Positions 7,270-13,127 of a DNA stretch of 13,127 bases are shown here, in pieces (within the stretch, counting starts at the first letter, position 1; each line of letters opens with the position of its first letter). The notes under the pieces are model-generated. The model had not been told where the DNA came from, searched no databases, and worked only from the letters and a program-made list of their open reading frames with translations. This stretch comes from Thermodesulfobacteriota bacterium (GTDB lineage: Bacteria; Desulfobacterota_D; UBA1144; Nemesobacterales; UBA2774): the NCBI GenBank assembly GCA_039028315.1, contig JBCCIH010000039.1, positions 1 through 13,127 on the forward strand, read 5' to 3'. A program made the translations under genes and the position numbers.

Positions 7270-8019
7270 TTATGAAATGGTTTTTTTTCTTCTGACAGCC
7301 AGAATCCCAATTACACCCATAACGCTAGCAGTTGCAATAAGACCCCACTCAGAAAGAGTCGGAATCACAACTCCCCTTCCCTGGCCAAAATTGACCTCAG
7401 ATAAAACAACGGCTTTGATAACTACCGGATTTACAAATTGAAAATTTATTCGTGTGATAGGTCTTGATGATTCAATACCTAAAAATGTATCCACAAAATC
7501 ATCACCTTCCACTACTGTCTCGCCAATCAACATAAGCTCATCAAAAACTTGAATCAAAATGCTCTCACTACAATCAGGTATGGGAGCATTATTAGTTAAG
7601 CATCCCAAGATAAAGCTGACAGCTGTTGGACTGTTTGAAAATACTACGTCCAAGGCTTCTACAATTGTGTTGTGACCAAGAACGTTAGGAGGATTGTTAT
7701 TTAGCATTGCAAAATCTGCTCCTGCAACAAACATACCGTTAATAGTAGGACCCGGCACGTCAATAAATTCTATATCTGGCAAAATATCTCCGGGCATGAA
7801 GCAGGCATCATCACTGAATTGGTTGATAGGGGGTTGGCAGGGAGAACCGCCAAATTGCGGTTGATTTGATGCTTGGAAGTTCTGTTTTAGAAGATTAGGA
7901 TTGTTTACGTTAAAAGCCGCCTGGTCATTTGTGAAATTGACACGAGCATGAGCATCAAAAAATGAAATCAAAATAACAAAAGATAAACTCACAAGACTAT
8001 AAAGTGTATAATTTTTCAT
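7270..8019 (-). CDS. Secreted protein with IPTL-CTERM sorting tail
   Basis: A 249-residue exported protein. An N-terminal signal peptide (about 1-26, ending AHA-R) leads a beta-rich ectodomain with cysteines at 61, 73, 140 and 150. The C-terminal 31 residues (219-249) are IPTLSEWG, a 17-residue hydrophobic segment, and RRKK. This is the tripartite IPTL-CTERM signal recognised by exosortase H, which cleaves and sorts proteins at the inner membrane toward the surface. The segment around C61 and DACFMPGDI (71-79) resembles a motif I recall from other PEP-CTERM-like secreted proteins; its function is unknown. No exosortase is encoded in the window. It has its own promoter and a GGGGG-containing ribosome site at 8029-8025. 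Confidence 0.9.
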   Translation of the reverse strand: MKNYTLYSLVSLSFVILISFFDAHARVNFTNDQAAFNVNNPNLLKQNFQASNQPQFGGSPCQPPINQFSDDACFMPGDILPDIEFIDVPGPTINGMFVAGADFAMLNNNPPNVLGHNTIVEALDVVFSNSPTAVSFILGCLTNNAPIPDCSESILIQVFDELMLIGETVVEGDDFVDTFLGIESSRPITRINFQFVNPVVIKAVVLSEVNFGQGRGVVIPTLSEWGLIATASVMGVIGILAVRRKKTIS

Positions 8020-8064
8020 ATAAGCCCCCTCTTATCTACTGATAAACTAATGTTATAATACTTT

Positions 8065-8094
8065 ATTATAATTATCAATTAACCATAATCACAA
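8065..8094 (-). promoter_or_regulatory. Sigma-70-type promoter for the 8019 gene
   Basis: Reading leftward, TTGTGA (8094-8089), an 18-base spacer and TATAAT (8070-8065) precede the gene, with a start near 8058. It lies just downstream of the preceding unit's terminator, supporting a new transcription unit covering 8019-7270 and probably the two lipoprotein genes after it. Confidence 0.65.
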
Positions 8095-8101
8095 CAGAAC
8101 A

Positions 8102-8146
8102 CAAAAAAACCGCCCAGGTCTAAAATTACTAAACAAGGGCGGTTTT
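8102..8146 (-). terminator. Intrinsic terminator after the 8179-8724 gene
   Basis: AAAACCGCCC (8106-8115) pairs with GGGCGGTTTT (8137-8146) in a perfect 10-bp stem with a 21-base loop. On the minus strand it is followed by a T-run (A-run 8103-8109). It begins 32 bases beyond the stop codon. On the plus strand GGTTTTACTTTTT follows, so it may work both ways. Confidence 0.8.
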
Positions 8147-8178
8147 ACTTTTTATAAAAGGGTATTACAAATTAGCTT

Positions 8179-8724
8179 TTAATAAGGAGGACCCCATGGT
8201 CTGTAGTAAGGACCTGGGAAGTGGCACCAAGTGCCGCCGGTGTACCAGTTTCTTCGGCAAACAGCCCCACGCGGACCTACCCACCAATCGATAAATAGCG
8301 CCGCGAGCCCGCCTTCTGCCGGTGGATCGCCATCTAGTACTTTTACTTTGTATGTAATATTTCCGTCTGCAAACTCAGGGTCCATAAGCTCAACTACGAT
8401 ATTAGTTGCGCCCTCTTTATCACCTAATATAGAAAGGTTAGCATTTGGCGGATCAGCAGCGAAACTGTCTTTACCCTCATCCCAAATTTTTAGAAAATGG
8501 GAAGTTGGAACGTGACCTGCCGCCCTCTGTGGACGGTCTGCAAAAAATGTCATGGACGGGGCTACCCCTTTCATTGTCATAGTGCCGTTTTCTTTATCAA
8601 AACTCACTCCCTGGGCGCTTTGAACAAACATAAAGCTCACTGCATCTTTATCTACTTCGGCAAATGAATCATTTATAAAAACTACTGACAGAACTAAAAC
8701 CATTGATAGAATTAAAGCTCTCAT
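8179..8724 (-). CDS. Secreted conserved protein, paralogue of the 8877-9554 lipoprotein
   Basis: A 181-residue exported protein of unknown function. The signal peptide is residues 1-22 (SFA before E23), and no lipobox is present, so it should be free in the periplasm or secreted. Residues about 33-147 form a domain with TFFADRP (59-65), AG.V.T..F (69-77), PPNA.LS (92-98), MDPEF (114-118) and ALFID (142-146). The same pattern occurs in the lipoprotein encoded just upstream. The last 33 residues are very rich in Trp, Tyr, Gly and Pro with cysteines at 156 and 167, unlike the cysteine-rich tail of the paralogue. AAAGGAGG (8738-8731) is an excellent ribosome site and abuts a perfect hairpin. The gene is flanked by terminators on both sides, so it is probably transcribed alone. 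Confidence 0.85.
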   Translation of the reverse strand: MRALILSMVLVLSVVFINDSFAEVDKDAVSFMFVQSAQGVSFDKENGTMTMKGVAPSMTFFADRPQRAAGHVPTSHFLKIWDEGKDSFAADPPNANLSILGDKEGATNIVVELMDPEFADGNITYKVKVLDGDPPAEGGLAALFIDWWVGPRGAVCRRNWYTGGTWCHFPGPYYRPWGPPY

Positions 8725-8737
8725 AAACCGCCTCCTT

Positions 8738-8760
8738 TAAGGTATTTTGGTAATACCTTA
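8738..8760 (-). promoter_or_regulatory. Perfect 9-bp hairpin abutting a ribosome binding site
   Basis: TAAGGTATT (8738-8746) and AATACCTTA (8752-8760) are perfect inverted arms around a 5-base loop. The last arm base is also the first base of the ribosome site AAAGGAGG. If in the mRNA it could stabilise the 5' end or tune translation; if at the DNA level it could be an operator. No T-run follows, so it is not a terminator. Confidence 0.6.
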
Positions 8761-8809
8761 GCACACGACATTTAAGTATTCATTAAGAATTTTTATTGGT
8801 GTAAAATTG

Positions 8810-8843
8810 AAAAGGGAGTCTGTTTTTATAAGATCTCCCTTTT
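8810..8843 (-). terminator. Intrinsic terminator after the 8877-9554 gene
   Basis: AAAAGGGAG (8810-8818) pairs with CTCCCTTTT (8835-8843), 9 bp with a 16-base loop. It begins 33 bases beyond the stop codon on the minus strand. The T-run after the stem is interrupted (TTTTCAATTTT), so efficiency is uncertain. Confidence 0.65.
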
Positions 8844-8876
8844 ATTTAATTTCAATAGGTTGTGAAGTATAGACTA

Positions 8877-9554
8877 TTAGCAGCCGCAATTTGCACAGGT
8901 AAGACCCGGGCCAAGGTTGCAGCACTGTGGGGTAGGATTAGTATTTATACACGGATCGGAGTCCGGACCTAAAAGCGGGCAGACTACATTAGCTCCGTCA
9001 CCACATGTACCGCCCATAGGATTGAACATGAATGGAGGTAGAGAGCCTGAATCAATAAACAAAAAAGCAGGCCCGAATGGCGAATCAAGATCAGCTATTG
9101 ACCTTGATACAATGGAGTCGCCGCTGAAGGTTGTAACGGGCGTGAAGTCAAGCGAAGTCGCTGTATACTCAACAACGCCGGTCTGCGGGTCATACTCGGG
9201 GTTGCTAAGTGACACAGGAACTGTAATAGCGGTGCCGTTTTCTCTTAGCGCTAGAACTGAATTAGGATTAAAGTTTGTAAAAATTTCATCATAAAAAACA
9301 AAGAAATTAGTCGTATTAACTACACCGGCTTCAAATCCGGGATTTTCTGCAAAGAATGTGGTTACAGGGGATAGCTCTAACTGAATGATAAACTGCCCCT
9401 CTTGCGTAGAGGCAATCACGGATCCAGAAACAATGTTCTGAATGAAATCCACGTCTTCTGATTGGTCCTGACCTGTCGCGTCATTATCACAGCTTATAAG
9501 AGATCCTGCTGCAAAAAATAGCAATACTAAAATTAATAATGTTTTAGTTTTCAT
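8877..9554 (-). CDS. Lipoprotein paralogue with an eight-cysteine tail
   Basis: A 225-residue lipoprotein of unknown function. The signal ends LISC, so C22 is the anchor, with D23 at +2. Residues about 37-168 align by eye with the secreted neighbour at 8179-8724: TTFFAENP (65-72), AGVVNTTNF (76-84), NPNSVLAL (96-103), SNPEY (117-121) and FLFID (164-168). The relationship is divergent but collinear. The remaining 57 residues hold eight cysteines (184, 192, 202, 211, 212, 220, 223, 225), ending CANCGC, which suggests disulfides or metal binding. The start is preceded by a run of seven G (9566-9560). It lies 39 bases after the 9594-10562 gene without a visible terminator, so the two are probably co-transcribed. 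Confidence 0.85.
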   Translation of the reverse strand: MKTKTLLILVLLFFAAGSLISCDNDATGQDQSEDVDFIQNIVSGSVIASTQEGQFIIQLELSPVTTFFAENPGFEAGVVNTTNFFVFYDEIFTNFNPNSVLALRENGTAITVPVSLSNPEYDPQTGVVEYTATSLDFTPVTTFSGDSIVSRSIADLDSPFGPAFLFIDSGSLPPFMFNPMGGTCGDGANVVCPLLGPDSDPCINTNPTPQCCNLGPGLTCANCGC

Positions 9555-9593
9555 ACTATCCCCCCCAGATTTTTAATCTACTAAAGTTATGGA

Positions 9594-10562
9594 TTATTCT
9601 ATTTCCCAGACACCATTTGAGTACCTGCGAGTCGCTGTGTCAGTGTTGGTAAAATCAATATCAACAAATGTGATCGGCTGATCAATAAATTGTTCGCCAG
9701 TCTGAGTTTCTTGAGAAAACCAAACTCTTACTTTTTGTGTAGGTGTCATAACAAGCTCTTCTCCACCAGGTATTGGATCTTCAGACACAAAGATCGAAGT
9801 GATCGCTTTTGTTGATCCAAGAAATGTTATCAGTTGGGACAAAGCCGGAAATACGGGATCACTAGAGTTGTTCATAAATTTAATGCCATTTGCATTATTA
9901 CCTGGAACTGGTGTGTTTATTAAATTATCTATACCCAGAACAGCATCTTGACCAGTTAAAATCTTAACCACATTTGTTATACCACTTGTTACAAGACCTT
10001 GCTCAAAATTGCTTGCTCCAAACACTTGGAAGACAGGGGACCATTGGTATTGATTTATTTCAGTATACTCTGATGTAGATCGCCAAATTACGTTGTATTG
10101 ATCGTTGACCAAAACTGCTATATTGAGATTAAAGCTTCGGTCCTGTAGAAATTGAAAGTCCCCAGGCTCTATCTCGATATTTAAGGTTTTAACATCATTG
10201 TTAGAATTAATCTCAGCAGCTGCCCCTACAACAGTATCCTGGTAAGGAACAAGGCCTCCATGCGATGGGCACTCTGCGCCTTGTCTCTGGGCTTGAGCCT
10301 CCGCTCTGCTATAGCGATCTTCAAAGAGCTCGTGACAATGTGCAACATCCTGATCTGAAACCTCTTCCATATTACGGTTAGCATTTCTCTCAGCTCTAAG
10401 AAGACAGTTTACATACGCCCCCGAAGCCTTTAACTTTTTGTTATAGCATCTTGTTTCTGGTGCAACACTCTGTGCTGCGGCGTTTGCAGCACTAAATAAA
10501 AACGCGCATACAACTAGCACCGAGGATAATAAAAGTATGGTATTTAGTTTTTGAAATTTCAC
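9594..10562 (-). CDS. Exported two-domain protein with a KLKA-type cysteine motif
   Basis: A 322-residue exported protein, starting at GTG with a strong GAGGGGGG ribosome site (10573-10568 is the G-run); no nearby ATG is in frame. The signal peptide ends ANA near residue 28. Residues 38-98 are predicted helical and contain C39, C53, C76 and C98 in the context RCYNKKLKASGAYVNC. This resembles a cysteine-bearing KLKAxGxYxxC motif I recall from secreted proteins of deltaproteobacteria. From about 125 a beta-rich domain follows, with W161, FQVFG (178-182), KVRVWFSQ and a final ATRRYSNGVWEIE. I cannot place this second domain in a named family. It is first in a likely two-gene unit with the lipoprotein at 8877-9554. 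Confidence 0.8.
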   Translation of the reverse strand: MKFQKLNTILLLSSVLVVCAFLFSAANAAAQSVAPETRCYNKKLKASGAYVNCLLRAERNANRNMEEVSDQDVAHCHELFEDRYSRAEAQAQRQGAECPSHGGLVPYQDTVVGAAAEINSNNDVKTLNIEIEPGDFQFLQDRSFNLNIAVLVNDQYNVIWRSTSEYTEINQYQWSPVFQVFGASNFEQGLVTSGITNVVKILTGQDAVLGIDNLINTPVPGNNANGIKFMNNSSDPVFPALSQLITFLGSTKAITSIFVSEDPIPGGEELVMTPTQKVRVWFSQETQTGEQFIDQPITFVDIDFTNTDTATRRYSNGVWEIE

Positions 10563-10601
10563 TGTGTCCCCCCTCAGAGATTTATATACAACTATAACTA
10601 A

Positions 10602-10630
10602 ACAATAGTAGAAATGTAGAAATGTGTAAA
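10602..10630 (-). promoter_or_regulatory. Probable promoter of the 10562 gene
   Basis: Reading leftward, TTTACA (10630-10625), exactly 17 bases, then TATTGT (10607-10602). The -35 matches the consensus at five of six bases and the -10 at four. It lies between the terminator of the preceding unit and the GTG start, leaving a leader of about 35 bases. Confidence 0.5.
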
Positions 10631-10649
10631 TAAAAATACAAATTCAGAT

Positions 10650-10688
10650 AAAAAAAGGGAGCCGACGTTTTTAGAGCCTGACTCCCTT
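10650..10688 (-). terminator. Intrinsic terminator after the 10719-11423 gene
   Basis: AAGGGAG (10655-10661) pairs with CTCCCTT (10682-10688), followed on the minus strand by a run of seven T. It begins 30 bases after the stop codon. Confidence 0.8.
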
Positions 10689-10718
10689 AAGTTTTATTAT
10701 AAATTTTTTCTTTGGATT

Positions 10719-11423
10719 CTATGCTGTAATGGCCCGTCTTCTAATAACTATAAATCCAATCACTCCAAGCACTGCAGCTAGAGCAATTAAGCTCCACTCA
10801 GAGAGCGTTGGAATGGCAGTTGTACACCTGATATCATCTATGCCCATTGTGGTGAATGAAAGATTATTGACAACACCTACTCTAAATCTCACAGTGCTGC
10901 CTGCAAAAGCTCCTAGATTAAAACCAATAGTTGTATAGCCAAGTTCCTGAGGGTCGCCGGGCTGAGTTAAAAAGATATTTTGTAACACACCCACTCCTAT
11001 GCTATACACGGGAGCGTTAGGATCCATGATATCTATTCTTGCTTGCACGTTTTCGACACTAAAATCATCTAATGCTGAACCGACTACCCAATCACCTAGG
11101 CTTTCATAATAGATTATTGCTGTACATTTCGCTCCAGAGCTTGGGACATTAATATCTTGATATAATACTGATCCTCCATCACTGTCTTCCTGAGTAGCTC
11201 CTGCTGCATATATACCCTGTGGCGGAGGCATTATTGGGAATAGATCTATTGTGCTGCCACTATAAACATCAAAAATTCCAAACGGGGTGGTTGCCACAGT
11301 CCAGCCTGTCAGATCCCCGGTTTCAAAATCGCCGTTTTCAAATATTTGTGCTTGGGAATTCGAGTTAAAAGATAATAGAAAAAGAAATATAAATAGAATG
11401 GATAAAGCACTACGCTTATACAT
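10719..11423 (-). CDS. Secreted jelly-roll-like protein with IPTL-CTERM sorting tail
   Basis: A 234-residue exported protein. I place the start at the second ATG (11423): the GAGGAGG ribosome site lies 8 bases before it but directly touches the upstream ATG at 11432, too close for use. The signal peptide runs to about A25 (SQA before Q26). The ectodomain begins FENGDFETGDLTGW (28-41) and ends RFRVGVVNN...MGIDDIRC (179-200). This framing is typical of galactose-binding-like or carbohydrate-binding jelly-roll domains of secreted proteins. Residues 204-234 are IPTLSEW, a 17-residue hydrophobic span and RRR: the IPTL-CTERM exosortase-H sorting signal, equal in length to that of the 7270-8019 protein. 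It is probably sorted to the surface or matrix; its ligand is unknown. It is monocistronic, with its own promoter and terminator. Confidence 0.88.
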   Translation of the reverse strand: MYKRSALSILFIFLFLLSFNSNSQAQIFENGDFETGDLTGWTVATTPFGIFDVYSGSTIDLFPIMPPPQGIYAAGATQEDSDGGSVLYQDINVPSSGAKCTAIIYYESLGDWVVGSALDDFSVENVQARIDIMDPNAPVYSIGVGVLQNIFLTQPGDPQELGYTTIGFNLGAFAGSTVRFRVGVVNNLSFTTMGIDDIRCTTAIPTLSEWSLIALAAVLGVIGFIVIRRRAITA

Positions 11424-11455
11424 TTTTTTCATCCTCCTCTGAAAGATTAGGATTT

Positions 11456-11484
11456 ATTTTAATAGCCTAATAGTGAGAATTCAA
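11456..11484 (-). promoter_or_regulatory. Sigma-70-type promoter of the 11423 gene
   Basis: Reading leftward, TTGAAT (11484-11479), 17 bases, TAAAAT (11461-11456). ATTAGG (11446-11451) and CCTAAT (11466-11471) form an inverted repeat around the -10 box that could be an operator. Confidence 0.55.
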
Positions 11485-11556
11485 GCTTGCATAACAAACT
11501 AACTCTTTGAACCCTAATTTTGATTAAAAATAGACCCTTTCCAAAAAACTAAATTC

Positions 11557-11565
11557 TGCTACAAT
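11557..11565 (+). promoter_or_regulatory. Extended -10 promoter of the NmrA-like gene
   Basis: TGCTACAAT is an extended -10 element (TG-N-TACAAT). The -35 region at the usual spacing is poor (CTTTCC), as often tolerated with an extended -10. Transcription would start near 11572, about 50 bases before the ATG. Confidence 0.55.
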
Positions 11566-11624
11566 AAGAGTAGTTTTACCTTCCTGACTACGGGTCGATA
11601 AAGAGATTGTAGGGTGAAAGATAG

Positions 11625-12488
11625 ATGATATTACTTACCGGGTTAAGCAGCACTACCGGACTTAGAGTGGCGAAAAAGCTACTTAAGTCAGGGCACGGTT
11701 TTAATGCTTTATTAAAAGACGCGGCTAAAGATTCAGATTTAAAATCAAAGAGAGTAAACCTTGTAAAAGGTTCCCTTGATAACACCGAAAGCCTTGAGAA
11801 GGCTATGGACGGCATTGAGAATGCACTTTTGATATCACCCGTTTCTGAGAACCAATTTAAGATAGAGAAAAAATTCATAGATGCAGCAAAAAAATCAGGC
11901 GTAAAGCACCTTGTAAAATTCTCGGCAATCGGAGCTGACCCGGACTCAGAGTCAATGATCCTCAGAAATCACGGGCTAAGCGAGAAGCATCTTAAGAAAT
12001 CAGGCCTGAGGTATACGATAGTCAGGCCAAATCTATTTATGCAGAATTTCGTAGATTTCTACGGTCATGAGATAAAAAAGAAAAAGCAGTTAAAACTTCC
12101 TCTTAAAAATGCAAAGTGCGGATACGTAGACCTTAGGGACACAGTCAGAGTAATAACCAAGGTTCTAACTACAAATGGAAGTAAGAATAGGACGTATGAA
12201 GTTACTGGCCCGGAATCGCTAAGCTGTTTTGAGGTAACAGAACAAATCTCAGAGGCAGTCGGCAAAAAAATTAAATATGTCGAAACTAAGCCCAAAGAAT
12301 TTAAGAAAGATATGATTGACGCTGGGGTGAAAGAGCCGATAGCGGAAGCTTATTCCGAACTCTACAAACTTGTTAGAGATGGAATCTGTAATCAGGTTAC
12401 CGATGATATCTATAAAATCACAGACCGCCAGCCACATACATTTGATGAGTTTTTAGACGACAATATCAAGTTCTTTTTAAAAGGATAA
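11625..12488 (+). CDS. NmrA-like NAD(P)-binding protein (atypical SDR)
   Basis: A 287-residue soluble cytoplasmic protein of the NmrA / NAD(P)H:quinone-oxidoreductase-2-like branch of atypical short-chain dehydrogenases; length is normal. It opens with the Rossmann strand MILLTG and the glycine loop TGLSSTTG (5-12). The middle glycine usual in GATGxxG is Ser9, so cofactor binding may be altered. Further family marks are V..SAIGA (97-104, as KFSAIGA), H117 of NHGLSEKHLKKSG, and YTIVRPNLFMQNF (130-142). The reaction and substrate cannot be told; some relatives are oxidoreductases, others nucleotide-sensing regulators. The ribosome site is AGGGTGA about 8 bases upstream. The next gene starts 22 bases after the stop, so the two are likely co-transcribed. 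Confidence 0.88.
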   Translation: MILLTGLSSTTGLRVAKKLLKSGHGFNALLKDAAKDSDLKSKRVNLVKGSLDNTESLEKAMDGIENALLISPVSENQFKIEKKFIDAAKKSGVKHLVKFSAIGADPDSESMILRNHGLSEKHLKKSGLRYTIVRPNLFMQNFVDFYGHEIKKKKQLKLPLKNAKCGYVDLRDTVRVITKVLTTNGSKNRTYEVTGPESLSCFEVTEQISEAVGKKIKYVETKPKEFKKDMIDAGVKEPIAEAYSELYKLVRDGICNQVTDDIYKITDRQPHTFDEFLDDNIKFFLKG

Positions 12489-12510
12489 TATTCTTGTAGG
12501 AGGGAATACA

Positions 12511-12771
12511 ATGAAATCTATATTGATAGCAATTATTATTGCAGGCGGCGCTTTTTACACACAAAACGCTTTAGCTGACAGAGACGCAAGCCCTGAGGAT
12601 ACCGCAAGAGTAATAGAAGCTCTTAGTGCTATAGGATGTCCAAACGTAGGTGAGGTAGAGGTTAAAGGTAATTATTTCGAAGCTGATGATGTAATCTGTA
12701 ATGACGGCAAGGAATATGAGATATATCTCGATCAAAACATGAATGTCATCAGAAAAAAACTTGATGATTGA
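12511..12771 (+). CDS. Small periplasmic PepSY-like protein
   Basis: An 86-residue protein with a signal peptide (1-22, ALA before D23), leaving a mature part of about 64 residues. The mature sequence SPEDTARVIEALSAIGC...GEVEVKGNYFEADDVIC..GKEYEIYLDQNMNVIRK looks like one PepSY-type unit: a helix followed by strands, ending in the familiar D....V.....D. C43 and C63 probably form a disulfide. PepSY-like proteins often bind or inhibit partner proteins in the cell envelope; no specific role is evident here. A strong AGGAGG ribosome site lies about 8 bases before the ATG. It is the second gene of the pair with the NmrA-like gene and converges on the aquaporin gene, 14 bases away, with no clear terminator between. 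Confidence 0.8.
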   Translation: MKSILIAIIIAGGAFYTQNALADRDASPEDTARVIEALSAIGCPNVGEVEVKGNYFEADDVICNDGKEYEIYLDQNMNVIRKKLDD

Positions 12772-12785
12772 TACATAAACGCCGC

Positions 12786-13127
12786 TTAAAAGTCCTTACC
12801 TTCCTTACCTGTTGTGAGTGGCTTATGAATGACTCGAAATGCTATTACAGAGATCGCGGCCCCGATTATTGGGCCTGCTATGTAGATCCATAAGTTTGAT
12901 AAGTCCATAGTGACAATAGCAGGAGCTATTGACCTTGCCGGGTTCATAGAGGCGCCTGAAATTGGGCCAGCCCACAGCACATTAAGCCCAACTACTCCGC
13001 CTATTGCGCTTCCCGCCATAATACCTTTTTCCATGCTTCCTGTGGATACGCTTAGTATCACGAACATTAAAAATAGAGTTATTGCAATTTCGAGAATAAA
13101 AGTTTGAAGAACTGCTCCAGAGGGCTG
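12786..13127 (-). CDS. Aquaporin / MIP-family channel, C-terminal part
   Basis: The frame stays open to the right edge, so the start and the first half, including the first NPA motif, are outside the window. The visible 113 residues begin QPSGAVLQTFILEIAITLFLMFVIL (transmembrane helix 5). They continue through G..VGLNVLWAGPISGASMNPARS and end with helix 6 (LWIYIAGPIIGAAISVIAF) and a basic tail. NPARS is the second NPA box, with the selectivity-filter arginine. The GPISGASMNPARS context resembles AqpN/NIP-type and AqpZ-type channels. Expected role: passive passage of water or small neutral solutes across the inner membrane; the substrate class cannot be decided without the first half. Confidence 0.93.
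   Translation of the reverse strand, partial: QPSGAVLQTFILEIAITLFLMFVILSVSTGSMEKGIMAGSAIGGVVGLNVLWAGPISGASMNPARSIAPAIVTMDLSNLWIYIAGPIIGAAISVIAFRVIHKPLTTGKEGKDF

Noticed and set aside
8221..8237. TGGCACCAAGTGCC as a second sigma-54 promoter
   Set aside because: It lacks the correct GG-to-GC spacing with TTGC and lies inside the C-terminal coding part of a minus-strand gene; it is a small coding palindrome.
10503..10511. LVVC in the signal peptide of the 9594-10562 protein as a lipobox
   Set aside because: Val at -1 is not accepted in lipoboxes, hydrophobic residues continue after it, and a better signal peptidase I site (ANA) follows.
11424..11432. Upstream ATG at 11432 as start of the IPTL-CTERM gene
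   Set aside because: The GAGGAGG ribosome site touches this ATG, leaving no spacing; the ATG at 11423 is 8 bases away.

Overview
The window (about 38% G+C by eye, Gram-negative style) carries several features of an uncultured bacterium with a dense secretome. It encodes at least four predicted lipoproteins, several Sec-exported proteins, and two proteins ending in the IPTL-CTERM (IPTLxxWG) sorting signal, which is associated with exosortase H. There is also a sigma-54 enhancer-binding protein. A deltaproteobacterial or Dadabacteria-like lineage fits, but that is a guess from gene content. No rRNA, tRNA, CRISPR array, transposase or phage gene was seen.

Layout, left to right. Positions 1-492 (minus) hold the N-terminal part of a lipoprotein-anchored alpha/beta hydrolase with a proline-rich stalk. 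A 507-base AT-rich spacer follows and contains a near-consensus housekeeping promoter. It drives a 1612-residue sigma-54 activator (1000-5838, plus) with five GAF domains, three PAS domains, an AAA+ domain and a Fis-type helix-turn-helix. Immediately downstream, in a gap without a protein gene, lie three 19-bp-phased repeats (possible enhancer sites), a textbook -24/-12 sigma-54 promoter, and about 160 bases ending in a perfect 14-bp terminator hairpin. I read this as a sigma-54-dependent small RNA next to its probable activator, an arrangement like luxO-qrr in Vibrio.

From 6173 to 11423 seven genes lie on the minus strand, all encoding exported or lipid-anchored proteins of unknown function. 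By promoters and terminators they form about four units: 11423-10719; 10562-9594 with 9554-8877; 8724-8179; and 8019-7270 with 7187-6609 and 6595-6173. Two are paralogues of each other, two carry IPTL-CTERM tails, and five have runs of five to seven G just before the start codon.

On the right, an NmrA-like NAD(P)-binding protein and a small PepSY-like periplasmic protein form a plus-strand pair. The window ends inside an aquaporin gene on the minus strand.

The most interesting unit is 5841-6161: activator-proximal repeats, a sigma-54 promoter and a terminated noncoding transcript. The RNA has a CCUCC segment in a predicted loop, which could pair with the purine-rich ribosome binding sites common among the neighbouring secreted-protein genes. 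That targeting idea is inference.
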